A program made the position numbers and the translations under genes. Below are positions 25,693-34,567 of a stretch of DNA of 64,000 nt, one piece after another. Location of the stretch: assembly GCA_963747555.1 (NCBI GenBank), contig CAVVFZ010000015.1, positions 60,769 to 124,768 of the forward strand. Reading direction: 5' to 3'. The stretch is from DUZB01 sp963747555. Lineage in GTDB: Bacteria > Desulfobacterota > DSM-4660 > Desulfatiglandales > Desulfatiglandaceae. The stretch's first letter is position 1. Every line of letters begins with the position of its first letter. The notes beneath the pieces are model-generated. The model saw only the letters and a program-made list of their open reading frames with translations, had not been told where the DNA came from and made no database searches.

Positions 25693-26864
25693 CAAGGCCC
25701 TATTCCAGTCGGCAGCCCCTTTACCCAGGCGTACACCTGTTCCAATGAAAGCGAACGATCGTGAGCGATCTCTTTGCATGCCTCATATTCGGGTTCAAAT
25801 CGTTTGGTTCCGTCGGGTCTGGAAATAGACTTGACCCGTATCCTGCCCCAGGGACTCTCCACCTCCATTTCTTCTCTCTGGAGTATCTTCCGCTCCGTGT
25901 ATTGGAACCGAACCCCAAGGCTGGAACTTTCACTAAAAAAGATGTCCAAGAGTCGGTTTTTCCGGGGCGGATCACCAATGACCTGGATCTGAACGCCCGG
26001 TCTGTTTTTTTTCATCTGGGCAGGGAAAAAGGCCACGTCCAGTGCACCGGCGTCAAACAGGCGTTCCATCAAATACCCCAGCGCCTCCGGACTCATGTCA
26101 TCAATATTTGCTTCAAGCACAACCACGGTATCTGATTTCTGCTCCGCATCCTGCTCGCCTATCAGAATTCGAAGCATGTTCGGTCTGTCCGGCAGATCCC
26201 TTGATCCTGCACCATACCCGATCTGCTGCACTTTCATGGGCGGCATTTCCCCGAATGCCACAGCCAGCCCTTTCAGCAGTGCGGCGCCGGTTGGTGTCAC
26301 CATCTCCTGTTGAACACCGGAATCAAAAACCGGGATATCGCATAAAAGGGCCAAGGTGGCAGGCGCCGGCAAAGGCATTCTGCCATGCGCTGTTTTCACA
26401 AAACCCGATCCCAGGGGTATCTTCGAGGCGTAAATGGAATGGATGCCCAACGTCTGCACCCCGTACACGCCCCCCACAATATCTATGATGGAATCGACCG
26501 CGCCTACCTCATGAAAGTGAACGGCTTCGGGAGGCTTGCCATGGATTCGGCCTTCCACTACGGCAAGAGATCGAAAGATCTGAATGCTCTTTTCCTTTAC
26601 CTGTTCTGAAAAATCTCCCCTGCTGATGATTTCCTCAATATCTTTGAAATTCCTGTGCTGATGAATTCCTTCGCATAAAACGGAAAAGGTGGTCCCATGA
26701 ATATGGTTGCGAGCAGCGCCCCCTTTTACCAAACGATAACCGCTTAAAGGGAGCGTCGACAGGCGTTCCTGCAGATCAGGAAAGGACAAACCGGCATCCA
26801 ACAGGGCGCTTAGAAACATGTCGCCGCTGATGCCTGAAAAACAGTCAAGGTAGGCAATCTTCAT
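25692..26864 (-). CDS. larC: Nickel pincer cofactor synthase LarC
   Basis: A 390-aa protein of the LarC/DUF111 family, which inserts nickel using CTP to complete the nickel-pincer nucleotide used by lactate racemase-type enzymes. The N-terminal start MKIAYLDCFSGISGDMFLSA, VHFHEVGAVDSIIDIVG and the C-terminal NIDDMSPEALGYLMERL are family hallmarks. It is a single continuous frame, unlike the split larC1/larC2 of Lactobacillus. Start set at 26864 (AGGAA upstream). larB, larE and larA are not in this window, so the client enzyme is elsewhere. It is coupled to pgpA. Confidence 0.93.
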   Translation of the reverse strand: MKIAYLDCFSGISGDMFLSALLDAGLSFPDLQERLSTLPLSGYRLVKGGAARNHIHGTTFSVLCEGIHQHRNFKDIEEIISRGDFSEQVKEKSIQIFRSLAVVEGRIHGKPPEAVHFHEVGAVDSIIDIVGGVYGVQTLGIHSIYASKIPLGSGFVKTAHGRMPLPAPATLALLCDIPVFDSGVQQEMVTPTGAALLKGLAVAFGEMPPMKVQQIGYGAGSRDLPDRPNMLRILIGEQDAEQKSDTVVVLEANIDDMSPEALGYLMERLFDAGALDVAFFPAQMKKNRPGVQIQVIGDPPRKNRLLDIFFSESSSLGVRFQYTERKILQREEMEVESPWGRIRVKSISRPDGTKRFEPEYEACKEIAHDRSLSLEQVYAWVKGLPTGIGP

Positions 26865-26997
26865 AATGTTCCTGCGACCAGACCACAAAAAGCCCTGCCG
26901 TTCCGCCTGCCTCGTCTATCATGTCCGTAACAGGTACGGACCCTTCTTCGGCGATGGGGGCGGCCAAGGCAAGGCTCTTGCTGTCTAGATAAAAGGA

Positions 26998-28146
26998 TTA
27001 CAGGGCTTCCGCGATCAGCTCAACGATGTCCTTGATCTCGATGGCATCCTCCTTGTTGACGGTTTTCCTGCTGTCCTCAAGCATCGATATGCAGTAGGGG
27101 CATGCCGTGGCCAGGATGGGCGCCCCGGTTTTGCAGGCTTCTTCTATGCGAAGATCTGAAAAACGCCACTCGGGTTTTGTCTCCATCCACAGTCTTCCGC
27201 CCCCGGCGCCGCAGCAGAGGCTTTCTTTCCTGATCCTGTCCATTTCCACAAGGTTTCCGCCCGTGGCTGCGTTAATCAGGGCACGAGGTTCGTCATAGAT
27301 CTCATTGTGTCGCCCGAGGTAGCATGGATCATGATAAGTAACCTTCTTGTCCAATGGTTTGGAGAAGGTAAGTTTTCCTTCTTTCAAAAGTCCCGCCAAC
27401 AACTGGGTATAGTGAATCACCTCAAATTCGCCACCCAACTCAGGGTATTCCTTTGTCAGGGTATAATAGCAGTGGGGCGAGGTGGCGATGATTTTCTTGA
27501 CCCCTTTTCCACTGAACAGTTTGATATTCTTTTCCGCGGTGTTCGAAAAGAGTTCCTCATCGCCGATCTTTCGAACCGACTCGCCACAGCAGCTTTCTTC
27601 TTCTCCGATGATCCCGAAACTGATGCCGGCCGCCTTGAGCACCTTAACCATGGCCCGAGCAACCTTCTGGCCCCTTGCATCATAGGCGGATGTGCAGCAC
27701 ACGTACAAAAGGTATTCGGTCCCTTCCTCGAAAAGAGGAACGTCCATGTCCTTCATCCAGGCCGTGCGTTTCTCCCTCGGTTCCGACCATGGATTGCCGC
27801 TGCTGTGAACGCTTCCGGTGGCGGTCCTCAGTACTCCGGGAATGGCGCCCGTCTCGGCAATCATGGACCTCATGGCCCTGACGATATCGATAATCGTTAC
27901 CCCCCTCGGGCATTTCAAGACACACTTGTTGCATGTGGTGCACCCGTAGAGGATATCGTCGGATTCATATCCTTCCACTCCCAGCTGGGCCATTCGTATT
28001 AAACGGCGGATATTAAATGGTCCGTCTACTATACGCCAAGGACAGGAACCCGCGCACATTCCACACTGCATGCAAAGATTCAGCTTTTCGGCCCCCATAG
28101 CCACGAGGGCCTCGTTTACCTCATAAAACGGGGTTAATGCTTCCAT
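26998..28146 (-). CDS. HdrD/GlcF-type iron-sulfur oxidoreductase subunit
   Basis: A 382-aa cytoplasmic protein. Two N-terminal 4Fe-4S sites (C25-C28-C31-C35 and C69-C72-C75-C79) are followed by two CCG domains: the first ending SCCGESV, the second with HDPCYLGRHNEIYDEPR and LCCGAGGGRLW. This is the layout of heterodisulfide reductase subunit D and of glycolate/lactate oxidase iron-sulfur subunits. It most likely passes electrons between a flavoprotein partner and thiol or quinone chemistry. No flavoprotein gene is adjacent. AAGGAG precedes the ATG, and a perfect 17-bp palindrome lies 58 bp upstream. Confidence 0.9.
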   Translation of the reverse strand: MEALTPFYEVNEALVAMGAEKLNLCMQCGMCAGSCPWRIVDGPFNIRRLIRMAQLGVEGYESDDILYGCTTCNKCVLKCPRGVTIIDIVRAMRSMIAETGAIPGVLRTATGSVHSSGNPWSEPREKRTAWMKDMDVPLFEEGTEYLLYVCCTSAYDARGQKVARAMVKVLKAAGISFGIIGEEESCCGESVRKIGDEELFSNTAEKNIKLFSGKGVKKIIATSPHCYYTLTKEYPELGGEFEVIHYTQLLAGLLKEGKLTFSKPLDKKVTYHDPCYLGRHNEIYDEPRALINAATGGNLVEMDRIRKESLCCGAGGGRLWMETKPEWRFSDLRIEEACKTGAPILATACPYCISMLEDSRKTVNKEDAIEIKDIVELIAEAL

Positions 28147-28203
28147 TAAATACCTACTCCTTTCCTTCAGATATGATATCTTTAGATTGCTATAAAATAT
28201 CTC

Positions 28204-28220
28204 ATTTTAAGACTTAAAAT
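28204..28220. promoter_or_regulatory. Perfect palindrome upstream of HdrD-like gene
   Basis: ATTTTAAGACTTAAAAT has 8-bp arms around a single central base, in AT-rich DNA 58 bp before the start at 28146. This is a plausible operator for a dimeric regulator; it does not match the FNR or Rex consensus. Confidence 0.45.
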
Positions 28221-28352
28221 AATATGATTGCCGGAAAAAATGAGTTTTCTTAACAAATGCGCATTTTGATGTCAACAGGGGAAAAATGTCCCCCTGAGCG
28301 TTCCCATTCCCGTCGATCAAGAAAACGCCCATCAAAACCGTTTAAAATGCCG

Positions 28353-28736
28353 TCACACGTGTGCGATCGCCTCGATTTCCACCCGCGTTTGAAAAGGCAG
28401 GCACGCCGCCTGAATACACGTCCTGGCCGGCAGGTTCTCCCCGAAATATTTTCTGTAGACGACATTGAAGCGGGCAAATTCCTCCATATCAAGCAGATAT
28501 ACGGTCACCTTTAAAACATTTTTGAGAGAAGATCCCGCCTCCTCCAGGATGATTTTCAAGTTTTCAAGAGCCAGTTCCGCTTCCTCCTCCACGGTTCCCA
28601 GCCTGATCTGATTCGTCTTCGGGTCGATAGCACCTTGTCCTGATGTATAGATGAGCCCGTCATGAATTATCGCCTGGGCATAGGGGCCACCCGTAACCGC
28701 CGCTTTCTCTGTATGAAAAACCTGCTTTTCTCCCAT
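28353..28736 (-). CDS. RidA family protein
   Basis: A 127-aa YjgF/YER057c/UK114-family protein, a trimeric deaminase of reactive enamines and imines formed by PLP enzymes. Conserved are GGPYAQAIIHDGLIYTSGQ, the Arg in NLPARTCIQ and the C-terminal RVEIEAIAHV. Start set at 28736, where family similarity begins (MGEKQVFHTEKA) and GGAG lies upstream. It follows livF by 73 bp on the same strand and may share the Liv transcript, which fits protection against amino-acid-derived imines. Confidence 0.94.
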   Translation of the reverse strand: MGEKQVFHTEKAAVTGGPYAQAIIHDGLIYTSGQGAIDPKTNQIRLGTVEEEAELALENLKIILEEAGSSLKNVLKVTVYLLDMEEFARFNVVYRKYFGENLPARTCIQAACLPFQTRVEIEAIAHV

Positions 28737-28809
28737 TTTTTCTCTCCATTTTCCGTGACACCACAGCGTTTTCTTTCTGTTCATCCGCGGTAATCCGCGT
28801 CTCCAAAAA

Positions 28810-29514
28810 TTAGAGCCCCAGATAAGTCTTTCGGATATGCGGATTTTCCATGAGTCCTTTCCCTTGGCCGCTCAGGGCGATCTGTCCATTTTCGAGGACA
28901 TACCCCCTGTCCGAGATGGTCAGGGCATGAAATACGTTTTGTTCAATGAGCAGAATAGAGGTCTTCTGTTCGTTGATCCGGCGGATAATCTCGAATATGG
29001 TGGTCACCAGCAGGGGCGCCAGCCCAAGGGAAGGTTCATCGAACATCATGAGCCTGGGCTTGGACATCATCCCTCTCCCGATTGCCACCATCTGCTGTTC
29101 GCCTCCACTCAGGGTCCCCGCTTTCTGGTTGAGCCTTTCCTTCAAACGGGGAAAAAACCCGAATACTTCCGCCATGGTTTCTTTTCGGAGCTTTTTTGTA
29201 TGGGGAAACTGGGCCCCCATTTCGAGGTTCTCCTCCACCGTCATGGTGGGAAAAAGCTGCCTTCCTTCCGGAATATGGCTGATTCCCATTTCAACGATCC
29301 GGGATGTGGAAGCCCTGGAGATATTCTCGCCATCAAATTCAATGGTTCCTTTCCGGGAGCGAAGTATTCCGGAGACCGTTTTAAGGGTTGTGGATTTTCC
29401 CGCGCCGTTGGATCCGATGACGGAAACCACCTCGCCTTCGCTCGCCTCAAAACTGACTCCCCTTAAAGCCTGAAGATCTCCGTAAAAGACATCTATTCCA
29501 TCAACTCTGAGCAT
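28810..29514 (-). CDS. livF: Branched-chain amino acid ABC ATPase LivF
   Basis: A 234-aa ATPase of a Liv-type uptake system. Walker A is GSNGAGKST, the signature is LSGGEQQM, Walker B is LMMFDEPSLGLAP and the H-loop region follows (ILLIEQNVFHAL). The start is set at 29514 (MLRVDGIDVFYG), overlapping the end of livG by 14 bp; the longer frame adds 14 unrelated residues. Last transporter gene of the livKHMGF operon. Confidence 0.95.
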   Translation of the reverse strand: MLRVDGIDVFYGDLQALRGVSFEASEGEVVSVIGSNGAGKSTTLKTVSGILRSRKGTIEFDGENISRASTSRIVEMGISHIPEGRQLFPTMTVEENLEMGAQFPHTKKLRKETMAEVFGFFPRLKERLNQKAGTLSGGEQQMVAIGRGMMSKPRLMMFDEPSLGLAPLLVTTIFEIIRRINEQKTSILLIEQNVFHALTISDRGYVLENGQIALSGQGKGLMENPHIRKTYLGL

Positions 29515-30232
29515 GGAGAAACTCCTTGCCCAGATAGGCCTCGATGACTTTCTCATCTTTTACCACTTCGTCCGGCGTGCCTTCGGCAATCCGGCTTCCA
29601 TAATTAATGACCAGCACCCGTTCTGAAAGGGCCATGATGCCCTGCATGACGTGCTCTATAAGCAGGATGGATACGCCCTTCTTGTTGACCTCTCTGATCA
29701 ATTCAATAATTTCCGAAACTTCCGTTGGGTTGAGCCCCGCCATCACTTCATCTAAAAGTAGAAGTTTAGGGCGTGTCGCCAGAGCCCGGGCCATTTCCAG
29801 TCTTTTCCTGAAGGGAAGGGGCAAACCCTCGGCCTCTTTGTGGGCCATGGGACCAAGACCTGCCCATTTGATAATCTCTATGGACTCCGCACGGGCCTTT
29901 TGAATGGATTTTTCCCGGATCAGGGCGCCTACCATCACATTATCCAGCACCGATATGGTCAGAAACGGCTTGACGATCTGGAAAGTCCGGGCGAGACCCG
30001 CCTGGCACACCTGATAAGGCTGCATGCCCAGCAGAGATTTTCCGGAAAAGATCATCTCGCCCGCATCGGGGGTGTGAAAGCCGCTTAGGCAGTTGAAAAC
30101 GGTGGTCTTGCCTGCGCCGTTGGGGCCTATCAGGCCCAGGATGGCCCCTTGTTCCAATTCGAAGGACAATTCCGAAATGGCCGCCAGACCTCCGAACCGC
30201 TTGCTCAGCTTTGTTACCTTCAGAATATTCAC
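29501..30232 (-). CDS. livG: Branched-chain amino acid ABC ATPase LivG
   Basis: A 243-aa ATPase partner of LivF. Walker A is GPNGAGKTT, Walker B LLLLDEVMAGLNP, and the C-terminal region IAEGTPDEVVKDEKVIEAYLG is typical of LivG. The ABC signature is degenerate (LPLPFRKRLEMARALA in place of LSGGQ), as is often seen in LivG-type subunits. ATGA overlap with livM at 30229-30232 indicates coupled translation. Confidence 0.95.
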   Translation of the reverse strand: MNILKVTKLSKRFGGLAAISELSFELEQGAILGLIGPNGAGKTTVFNCLSGFHTPDAGEMIFSGKSLLGMQPYQVCQAGLARTFQIVKPFLTISVLDNVMVGALIREKSIQKARAESIEIIKWAGLGPMAHKEAEGLPLPFRKRLEMARALATRPKLLLLDEVMAGLNPTEVSEIIELIREVNKKGVSILLIEHVMQGIMALSERVLVINYGSRIAEGTPDEVVKDEKVIEAYLGKEFLHAQS

Positions 30233-31242
30233 GATTCTGCTTCAGCCTCTTTTCTGTTTTCCGTGTACCTCAGGTTTTTCCCTTTGAGCCTCAGCAGCGG
30301 ATTTAACCACTTTTTCGCGTAATAAATGATCCCTTTGGGCATAAAAAGCACCACGAGGACAGCAAGAACCCCATACAGAATCAGATGAAGCCCCTCAAAT
30401 CCTCCCTTTGTAAAATAGGCCCTGGAGATCTCCGAAAGGGGCGTGAGGATGAACGACCCCAGGATGGGTCCCAGAATGGTTCCCAGTCCCCCGATGATGG
30501 GGCGCAGGATCAGTTCGATGCTCAGGGCCATACCGAACAGCGTGTCGGGATGAAGATAAAAAATATAATTGGCGTAAAAGGTGCCGGCCAGAGAGGTCAT
30601 GAAGGCGCTTAATGCAATGGCTATCATGTTGTACTTGAAGGCATTGACCCCCAGCGCCTGGGCAGCTTCTTCATCTTCCCGGATGGCCACCATGAAACGA
30701 CCGGCCCTTGAACCCTCCAAGATACGGACTACGATCACGGAAAAAACCATGAAACCCAATGCAATATAATAGTAGGGAACATTTCCTCTGAACTGAAAAT
30801 TCCAGAAGGAAGGGTTGAAATCCAGAAAGATCCCGGAGAAAGAACCCAATGCTTCCACATGGGAGACGATCAGGCGAGTGATTTCCGCAAAAGCGATGGT
30901 GAGGATCACAAAATAAACCCCTCTGAGTCCGAAACGAAATCCCAGGTATCCCAGAAAAAGGGCGATGACCACCGCGAAAATCCCCCCCACCAGCATACCG
31001 ATCCAGGGGCTGAGTCCGTAGGTCTGTGCCAGAAAGGTCGAGGTATATGCCCCTACCCCTACATAGAGGGCGTGTCCCAGGGAAATATGTCCCGTATATC
31101 CGGTGAGGATATTCCATGACTGCCCCAGGTAGGCATAGAAAAAAATCATCACAAAAATACCCAGGATATACTTTTCAAGAAAAAGCGGGAGCAGAAGAAG
31201 AATGGCCAGAACCGCTGCCAAAAGAACATAGAGCCTGTTCAT
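30229..31242 (-). CDS. livM: Branched-chain amino acid permease LivM
   Basis: A 337-aa permease with about nine membrane segments. LivM signature stretches are NILTGYTGHISLGHALYVGVGAYTS (positions ~44-68), GLRGVYFVILTIAFAEI and RILEGSRAGRFMVAIREDEEAAQALG, the coupling segment that contacts the ATPase. The charged C-terminal tail is longer than usual. ATGA overlaps at both ends, with livH before and livG after. Confidence 0.95.
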   Translation of the reverse strand: MNRLYVLLAAVLAILLLLPLFLEKYILGIFVMIFFYAYLGQSWNILTGYTGHISLGHALYVGVGAYTSTFLAQTYGLSPWIGMLVGGIFAVVIALFLGYLGFRFGLRGVYFVILTIAFAEITRLIVSHVEALGSFSGIFLDFNPSFWNFQFRGNVPYYYIALGFMVFSVIVVRILEGSRAGRFMVAIREDEEAAQALGVNAFKYNMIAIALSAFMTSLAGTFYANYIFYLHPDTLFGMALSIELILRPIIGGLGTILGPILGSFILTPLSEISRAYFTKGGFEGLHLILYGVLAVLVVLFMPKGIIYYAKKWLNPLLRLKGKNLRYTENRKEAEAES

Positions 31243-32108
31243 TTCTTCCCCCCTAAAAGTCCCTGGGGACGGAAAAGCATGATGACGATCAGTATTCCGA
31301 AACTTACCACCTGTTTAAGGGTAGCAGGAAGAAAAAGGGTGGATATGGATTCGGCCACACCTAAAATGAGCCCGCCCACAAGGGCGCCCACAAGATTTCC
31401 CATGCCGCCGAGGATCACCACAATAAAGGCGGTCAGCGTAAAATCGTGGCCCAGGTTGGGGGAAAGGGGCATCAACGGCAGAAGGAGCGCCCCTGCCGCG
31501 CCGGTTGTGGCGCCACCCAGCCCGAAGGAAAAATTGTTGATACGGCCCACATTGATGCCCACGAGCGTGGCGGCCATGCGGTTATCCGCCGCCGCCCGAA
31601 TGCGTTTGCCCATATGGCTCTTCTTAAGGTAGATGAAAATCGCCACGGTAATAATAATGGCCATGGAAAAGGCAATGAGGCGCGACACATCGATCATGGC
31701 GCCTCCCAGCCAGATGGTGTCCAGACTCATGGCGGTCTGCGGACTCCGATGATCCGGTCCCCACAGCATGAGTGCCGTGTTTTCGAGAATAATCCCGATC
31801 GCAACAAGCGGAAGCACCTGCATGGCCTCCGGATAATCCAAAATCCGGTTGACCACGGACGACTGTATCACATATCCCAGAACAAAAATTGCGGCAGAAA
31901 CGATGATCAGCGACAGGTAGGGATCAAGGCCTAACAGAACGAATATCCAGTAAGAAATATACATGCCGATGACCATCATCTGGCCATGGGCAAAGTTAAT
32001 CACCCCCATTACCCCGAAAATGAGGGAGAGCCCCAGGGCAATAAGCCCGTAGAGCCCTCCCAGCAGAATCCCCTGAATCAGAAGCTGCAGGGCAAGGGTG
32101 GTATCCAT
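31239..32108 (-). CDS. livH: Branched-chain amino acid permease LivH
   Basis: A 289-aa permease with about eight membrane segments and the LivH pattern LIALGLSLIFGVMGVINFAHGQMMVIGMY near the N-terminus, and GKRIRAAADNRMAATLVGIN as the ATPase-coupling loop. It shares one base with the preceding substrate-binding protein gene (stop TAA/ATG) and overlaps livM by ATGA. Confidence 0.95.
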   Translation of the reverse strand: MDTTLALQLLIQGILLGGLYGLIALGLSLIFGVMGVINFAHGQMMVIGMYISYWIFVLLGLDPYLSLIIVSAAIFVLGYVIQSSVVNRILDYPEAMQVLPLVAIGIILENTALMLWGPDHRSPQTAMSLDTIWLGGAMIDVSRLIAFSMAIIITVAIFIYLKKSHMGKRIRAAADNRMAATLVGINVGRINNFSFGLGGATTGAAGALLLPLMPLSPNLGHDFTLTAFIVVILGGMGNLVGALVGGLILGVAESISTLFLPATLKQVVSFGILIVIMLFRPQGLLGGKK

Positions 32109-33394
32109 TAGCCTCTGTCCCAGATCTGGGGGGCGGGAAATACGTAATCCGCCTGGGCGAAACTCTTGGGCAGGACGACTTTGACCCTTTTTTCGGGATC
32201 GGGATCGGGTAGCACCTGGACCATAGCCGTCGCGGCATTGATGTTGTCCCCGTTCTCGGCGAAACGGATGGCCTCTCCCACCATGGGCTGCGCCTTGAGG
32301 TCGGTCGTTCTGAGAGCGGCCAGGAGCTTATCGCTATCGGCAGAGCCGGCCCTTTCCAGGGCATCGGCGATCACAAGGATGCCGGTGTAGGCATACCCGG
32401 AATTGGTGTCCAGATAGCCGCCGTATTTCTTGTTAAACAGGGCGTTGGCTTGCTGATACACCGGGCTTGCGGGGTTGATCCAGGGAACATTATCCATGAC
32501 ATAATAGACCAGTTTTCCCAGGTCCTCGATCACCTTGGGTTCATACCATCCCGGACTTCCCGGACTGATAATTCCCATGAGCGGAACCCTCTCTTTGAGC
32601 AGTTGTCTCGTCAGGATAATGGAGTCTCCCGGTCTACAGACAGGAAAGAGCAGATCCGGTTTGGCAGACTTGATTTTTGCCACTTCTGCGGATAGGTCGT
32701 GGATGCCCAGGGGGTAGGTGATATGCTCCACGATTTCCACCGGCATACCGGATTCCTTGAACCATTTGATGAAATTTGCTCCCTGGCCCTTCCCAAAGGG
32801 GTCGCCCGTATTGGTAACGACCGCCCTTTTCGGGCTTACCTTTCTTTCTGTAATCATTTGTTGAATATATTTACAGGCTGTTTTTCCAAAGGTGGTGACC
32901 GTGGGGAAAATGCGAAAGCTGTATTTGTAGCCTTTCTGGGTGATGGCATCGAGCGCTGCAACGTCCATGACAAAGGGGATCTGTCTCTGTTCTGCCAAGG
33001 TGGCAATAGCCATGCCGGTACCACTCTGGAAAGCGCCGATCAGCACGACCGCGCCGTCTTTAATCAACCTGTCCGCCTCGCTGCGACCCACCTCTGCTTT
33101 CGTCTCGCTGTCGCCAAGCAGGAGTTCCAGTTTTGCCCCTCCCATCGATTTGATGCCGCCCATTGAATTGATATAATCCACCGCAAGTTGATTTCCTCTG
33201 CGCTGGCCCTGTCCGATTACCGCAAGTGGTCCGGTAGCCGGCTGAACAGAGCCGATTTTGATGGTTTTTGGCTCCGCTTTGAGCAGGGTTGGAACGCCAA
33301 ATGAGGATGCGGTCAGGCCCAGCCCGACAGCTCCCGTGACTTTCAGAAAAGTCCTTCGGTCCATCTCTTTCTTTACCAGATCTTGTTCGCCCAT
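32108..33394 (-). CDS. Liv-type ABC substrate-binding protein
   Basis: A 428-aa periplasmic binding protein of the leucine/amide type (Peripla_BP_6). It opens with a twin-arginine-like signal, DRRTFLKVTGAVGLG at about 12-26, so export as a folded protein via Tat is likely. Mature sequence shows KIGSVQPATGPLAVIGQGQRRG and SEADRLIKDGAVVLIGAFQSGTG typical of the family. The ligand could be a branched-chain amino acid, an amide or another small acid; sequence alone does not decide. GGAGG precedes the ATG, and a near-consensus promoter lies ~90 bp upstream. First gene of the operon. Confidence 0.93.
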   Translation of the reverse strand: MGEQDLVKKEMDRRTFLKVTGAVGLGLTASSFGVPTLLKAEPKTIKIGSVQPATGPLAVIGQGQRRGNQLAVDYINSMGGIKSMGGAKLELLLGDSETKAEVGRSEADRLIKDGAVVLIGAFQSGTGMAIATLAEQRQIPFVMDVAALDAITQKGYKYSFRIFPTVTTFGKTACKYIQQMITERKVSPKRAVVTNTGDPFGKGQGANFIKWFKESGMPVEIVEHITYPLGIHDLSAEVAKIKSAKPDLLFPVCRPGDSIILTRQLLKERVPLMGIISPGSPGWYEPKVIEDLGKLVYYVMDNVPWINPASPVYQQANALFNKKYGGYLDTNSGYAYTGILVIADALERAGSADSDKLLAALRTTDLKAQPMVGEAIRFAENGDNINAATAMVQVLPDPDPEKRVKVVLPKSFAQADYVFPAPQIWDRG

Positions 33395-33714
33395 TCTAAG
33401 CCTCCCGAGGAAATTGTAAGCATTAAGAATCTTTTTCCGGTCCTTTTGCGTAGAATCGATGCGGATTATACGCTTTTAGCGAATATATTGAATTGACTTG
33501 TGGTTGTCAACAGATTCATGTCATTGTTTCCGATTCTTTACGGGATCGGAAGATTCTTGAATCCTGGAAAAGAACACTCCGATATCACTCCAGGACGGCA
33601 CCTTCATTTCCCTAAGTTTTTGCTTGAAAAGGCGCTCGAAAAACGGGTAGATTTATCTGGTCTCAATCTGAAAATGGGATGTCTTGATCGAAACCTCAGG
33701 AGGGACCCAGGCCC
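33395..33714. other. Divergent intergenic region, liv and hydrolase operons
   Basis: A 320-bp gap holding the liv promoter on the minus strand (33482-33510) and the leader of the plus-strand hydrolase operon. GGAGG at 33700-33704 serves the hydrolase ATG at 33715. No gene is seen. Confidence 0.65.
33482..33510 (-). promoter_or_regulatory. Sigma-70 promoter of the liv operon
   Basis: On the minus strand TTGACA (33510-33505), 17 nt, TATATT (33487-33482), which predicts a start near 33475, about 80 nt before the binding-protein gene. This is the closest consensus sigma-70 match noticed in the window. Confidence 0.75.
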
Positions 33715-34551
33715 ATGCCGTTTATTCTTGCTCGCGACATACGGATCTATTACCAAATCCAGGGAAAAGGACCACGTCTGCTTGTAATCAGCGGCACGGG
33801 AGGAGATCTGCGGCGGAAACCGAGCATATTCGACTCCTCGCTGGCGGACCATTTTGAAATTCTTGCCTATGACCAGCGGGGCCTTGGCCAAACCGAAAAG
33901 CCGGATATCCCTTATTCCATGGCAGATTACGCAGCGGACGCCGCAGGTTTGCTGGATGCGTTAGAATGGGATGGTTGTCGCGTAATGGGAATCTCCTTCG
34001 GAGGCATGGTCGCCCAGGAATTTGCCATCCGGTATCCCCATCGCGTGGAACGTCTGGTCCTGGCCTGCTCCAGCTGTGGAGGCCAGGAGGGAGGTTCCTA
34101 TCCCCTGCATGAAATCACTGATCGGCCTCCGCGCGAAAAAGCCGTTCGATTAATCGAGATCATGGATGCACGGCGAAATGCGGAATGGCAAAAGGCGCAG
34201 CCCGAGCAGTATCGGCAATTGTTGGAACAGATGGTTCAAAATTTCAGCATCGGAGCAAACGAAAAAGGACGAAAAATGGGCGAACGCCGTCAGTTGGAGG
34301 CCCGAAAAAGTCATGACACTTGCTCCCGGCTGTCCGGTCTTACCATGCCGGTGTTCATCTGTGGCGGCCTCTACGACGCCAACTGCCCCGTAAAAAGCCT
34401 GAAATGGTTGCACAGGCAGATTCCCCATGCGGTCTTTGAACTGTTTGAAGGGGGGCACCTCTTTTTTTTGCAGGATCCCAGGGCATTCAAACAGATCAAA
34501 GCGTTTCTGAAGGATGAGGCTGATTTTTCGAGCGAGAGCCCAATAGAATAA
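33715..34551 (+). CDS. Alpha/beta hydrolase
   Basis: A 278-aa alpha/beta-hydrolase-fold protein. The oxyanion region follows strand 3 (LLVISGTGG), the nucleophile elbow is GISFGGM with Ser at about 94, the acid is probably the Asp in GLYDANCP, and the catalytic His is in FEGGHLFFLQDP. The central cap is about 90 residues. No signal peptide. Substrate unknown; 3-oxoadipate-enol-lactonase-like and esterase members share this layout. GGAGG lies 10 bp before the ATG. It heads a three-gene run with the DUF218-like protein (16 bp later) and the pseudokinase-like protein. A gutted paralogue lies at 3317-3635. Confidence 0.9.
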   Translation: MPFILARDIRIYYQIQGKGPRLLVISGTGGDLRRKPSIFDSSLADHFEILAYDQRGLGQTEKPDIPYSMADYAADAAGLLDALEWDGCRVMGISFGGMVAQEFAIRYPHRVERLVLACSSCGGQEGGSYPLHEITDRPPREKAVRLIEIMDARRNAEWQKAQPEQYRQLLEQMVQNFSIGANEKGRKMGERRQLEARKSHDTCSRLSGLTMPVFICGGLYDANCPVKSLKWLHRQIPHAVFELFEGGHLFFLQDPRAFKQIKAFLKDEADFSSESPIE

Positions 34552-34567
34552 GAATCTTGGAGGGTGC

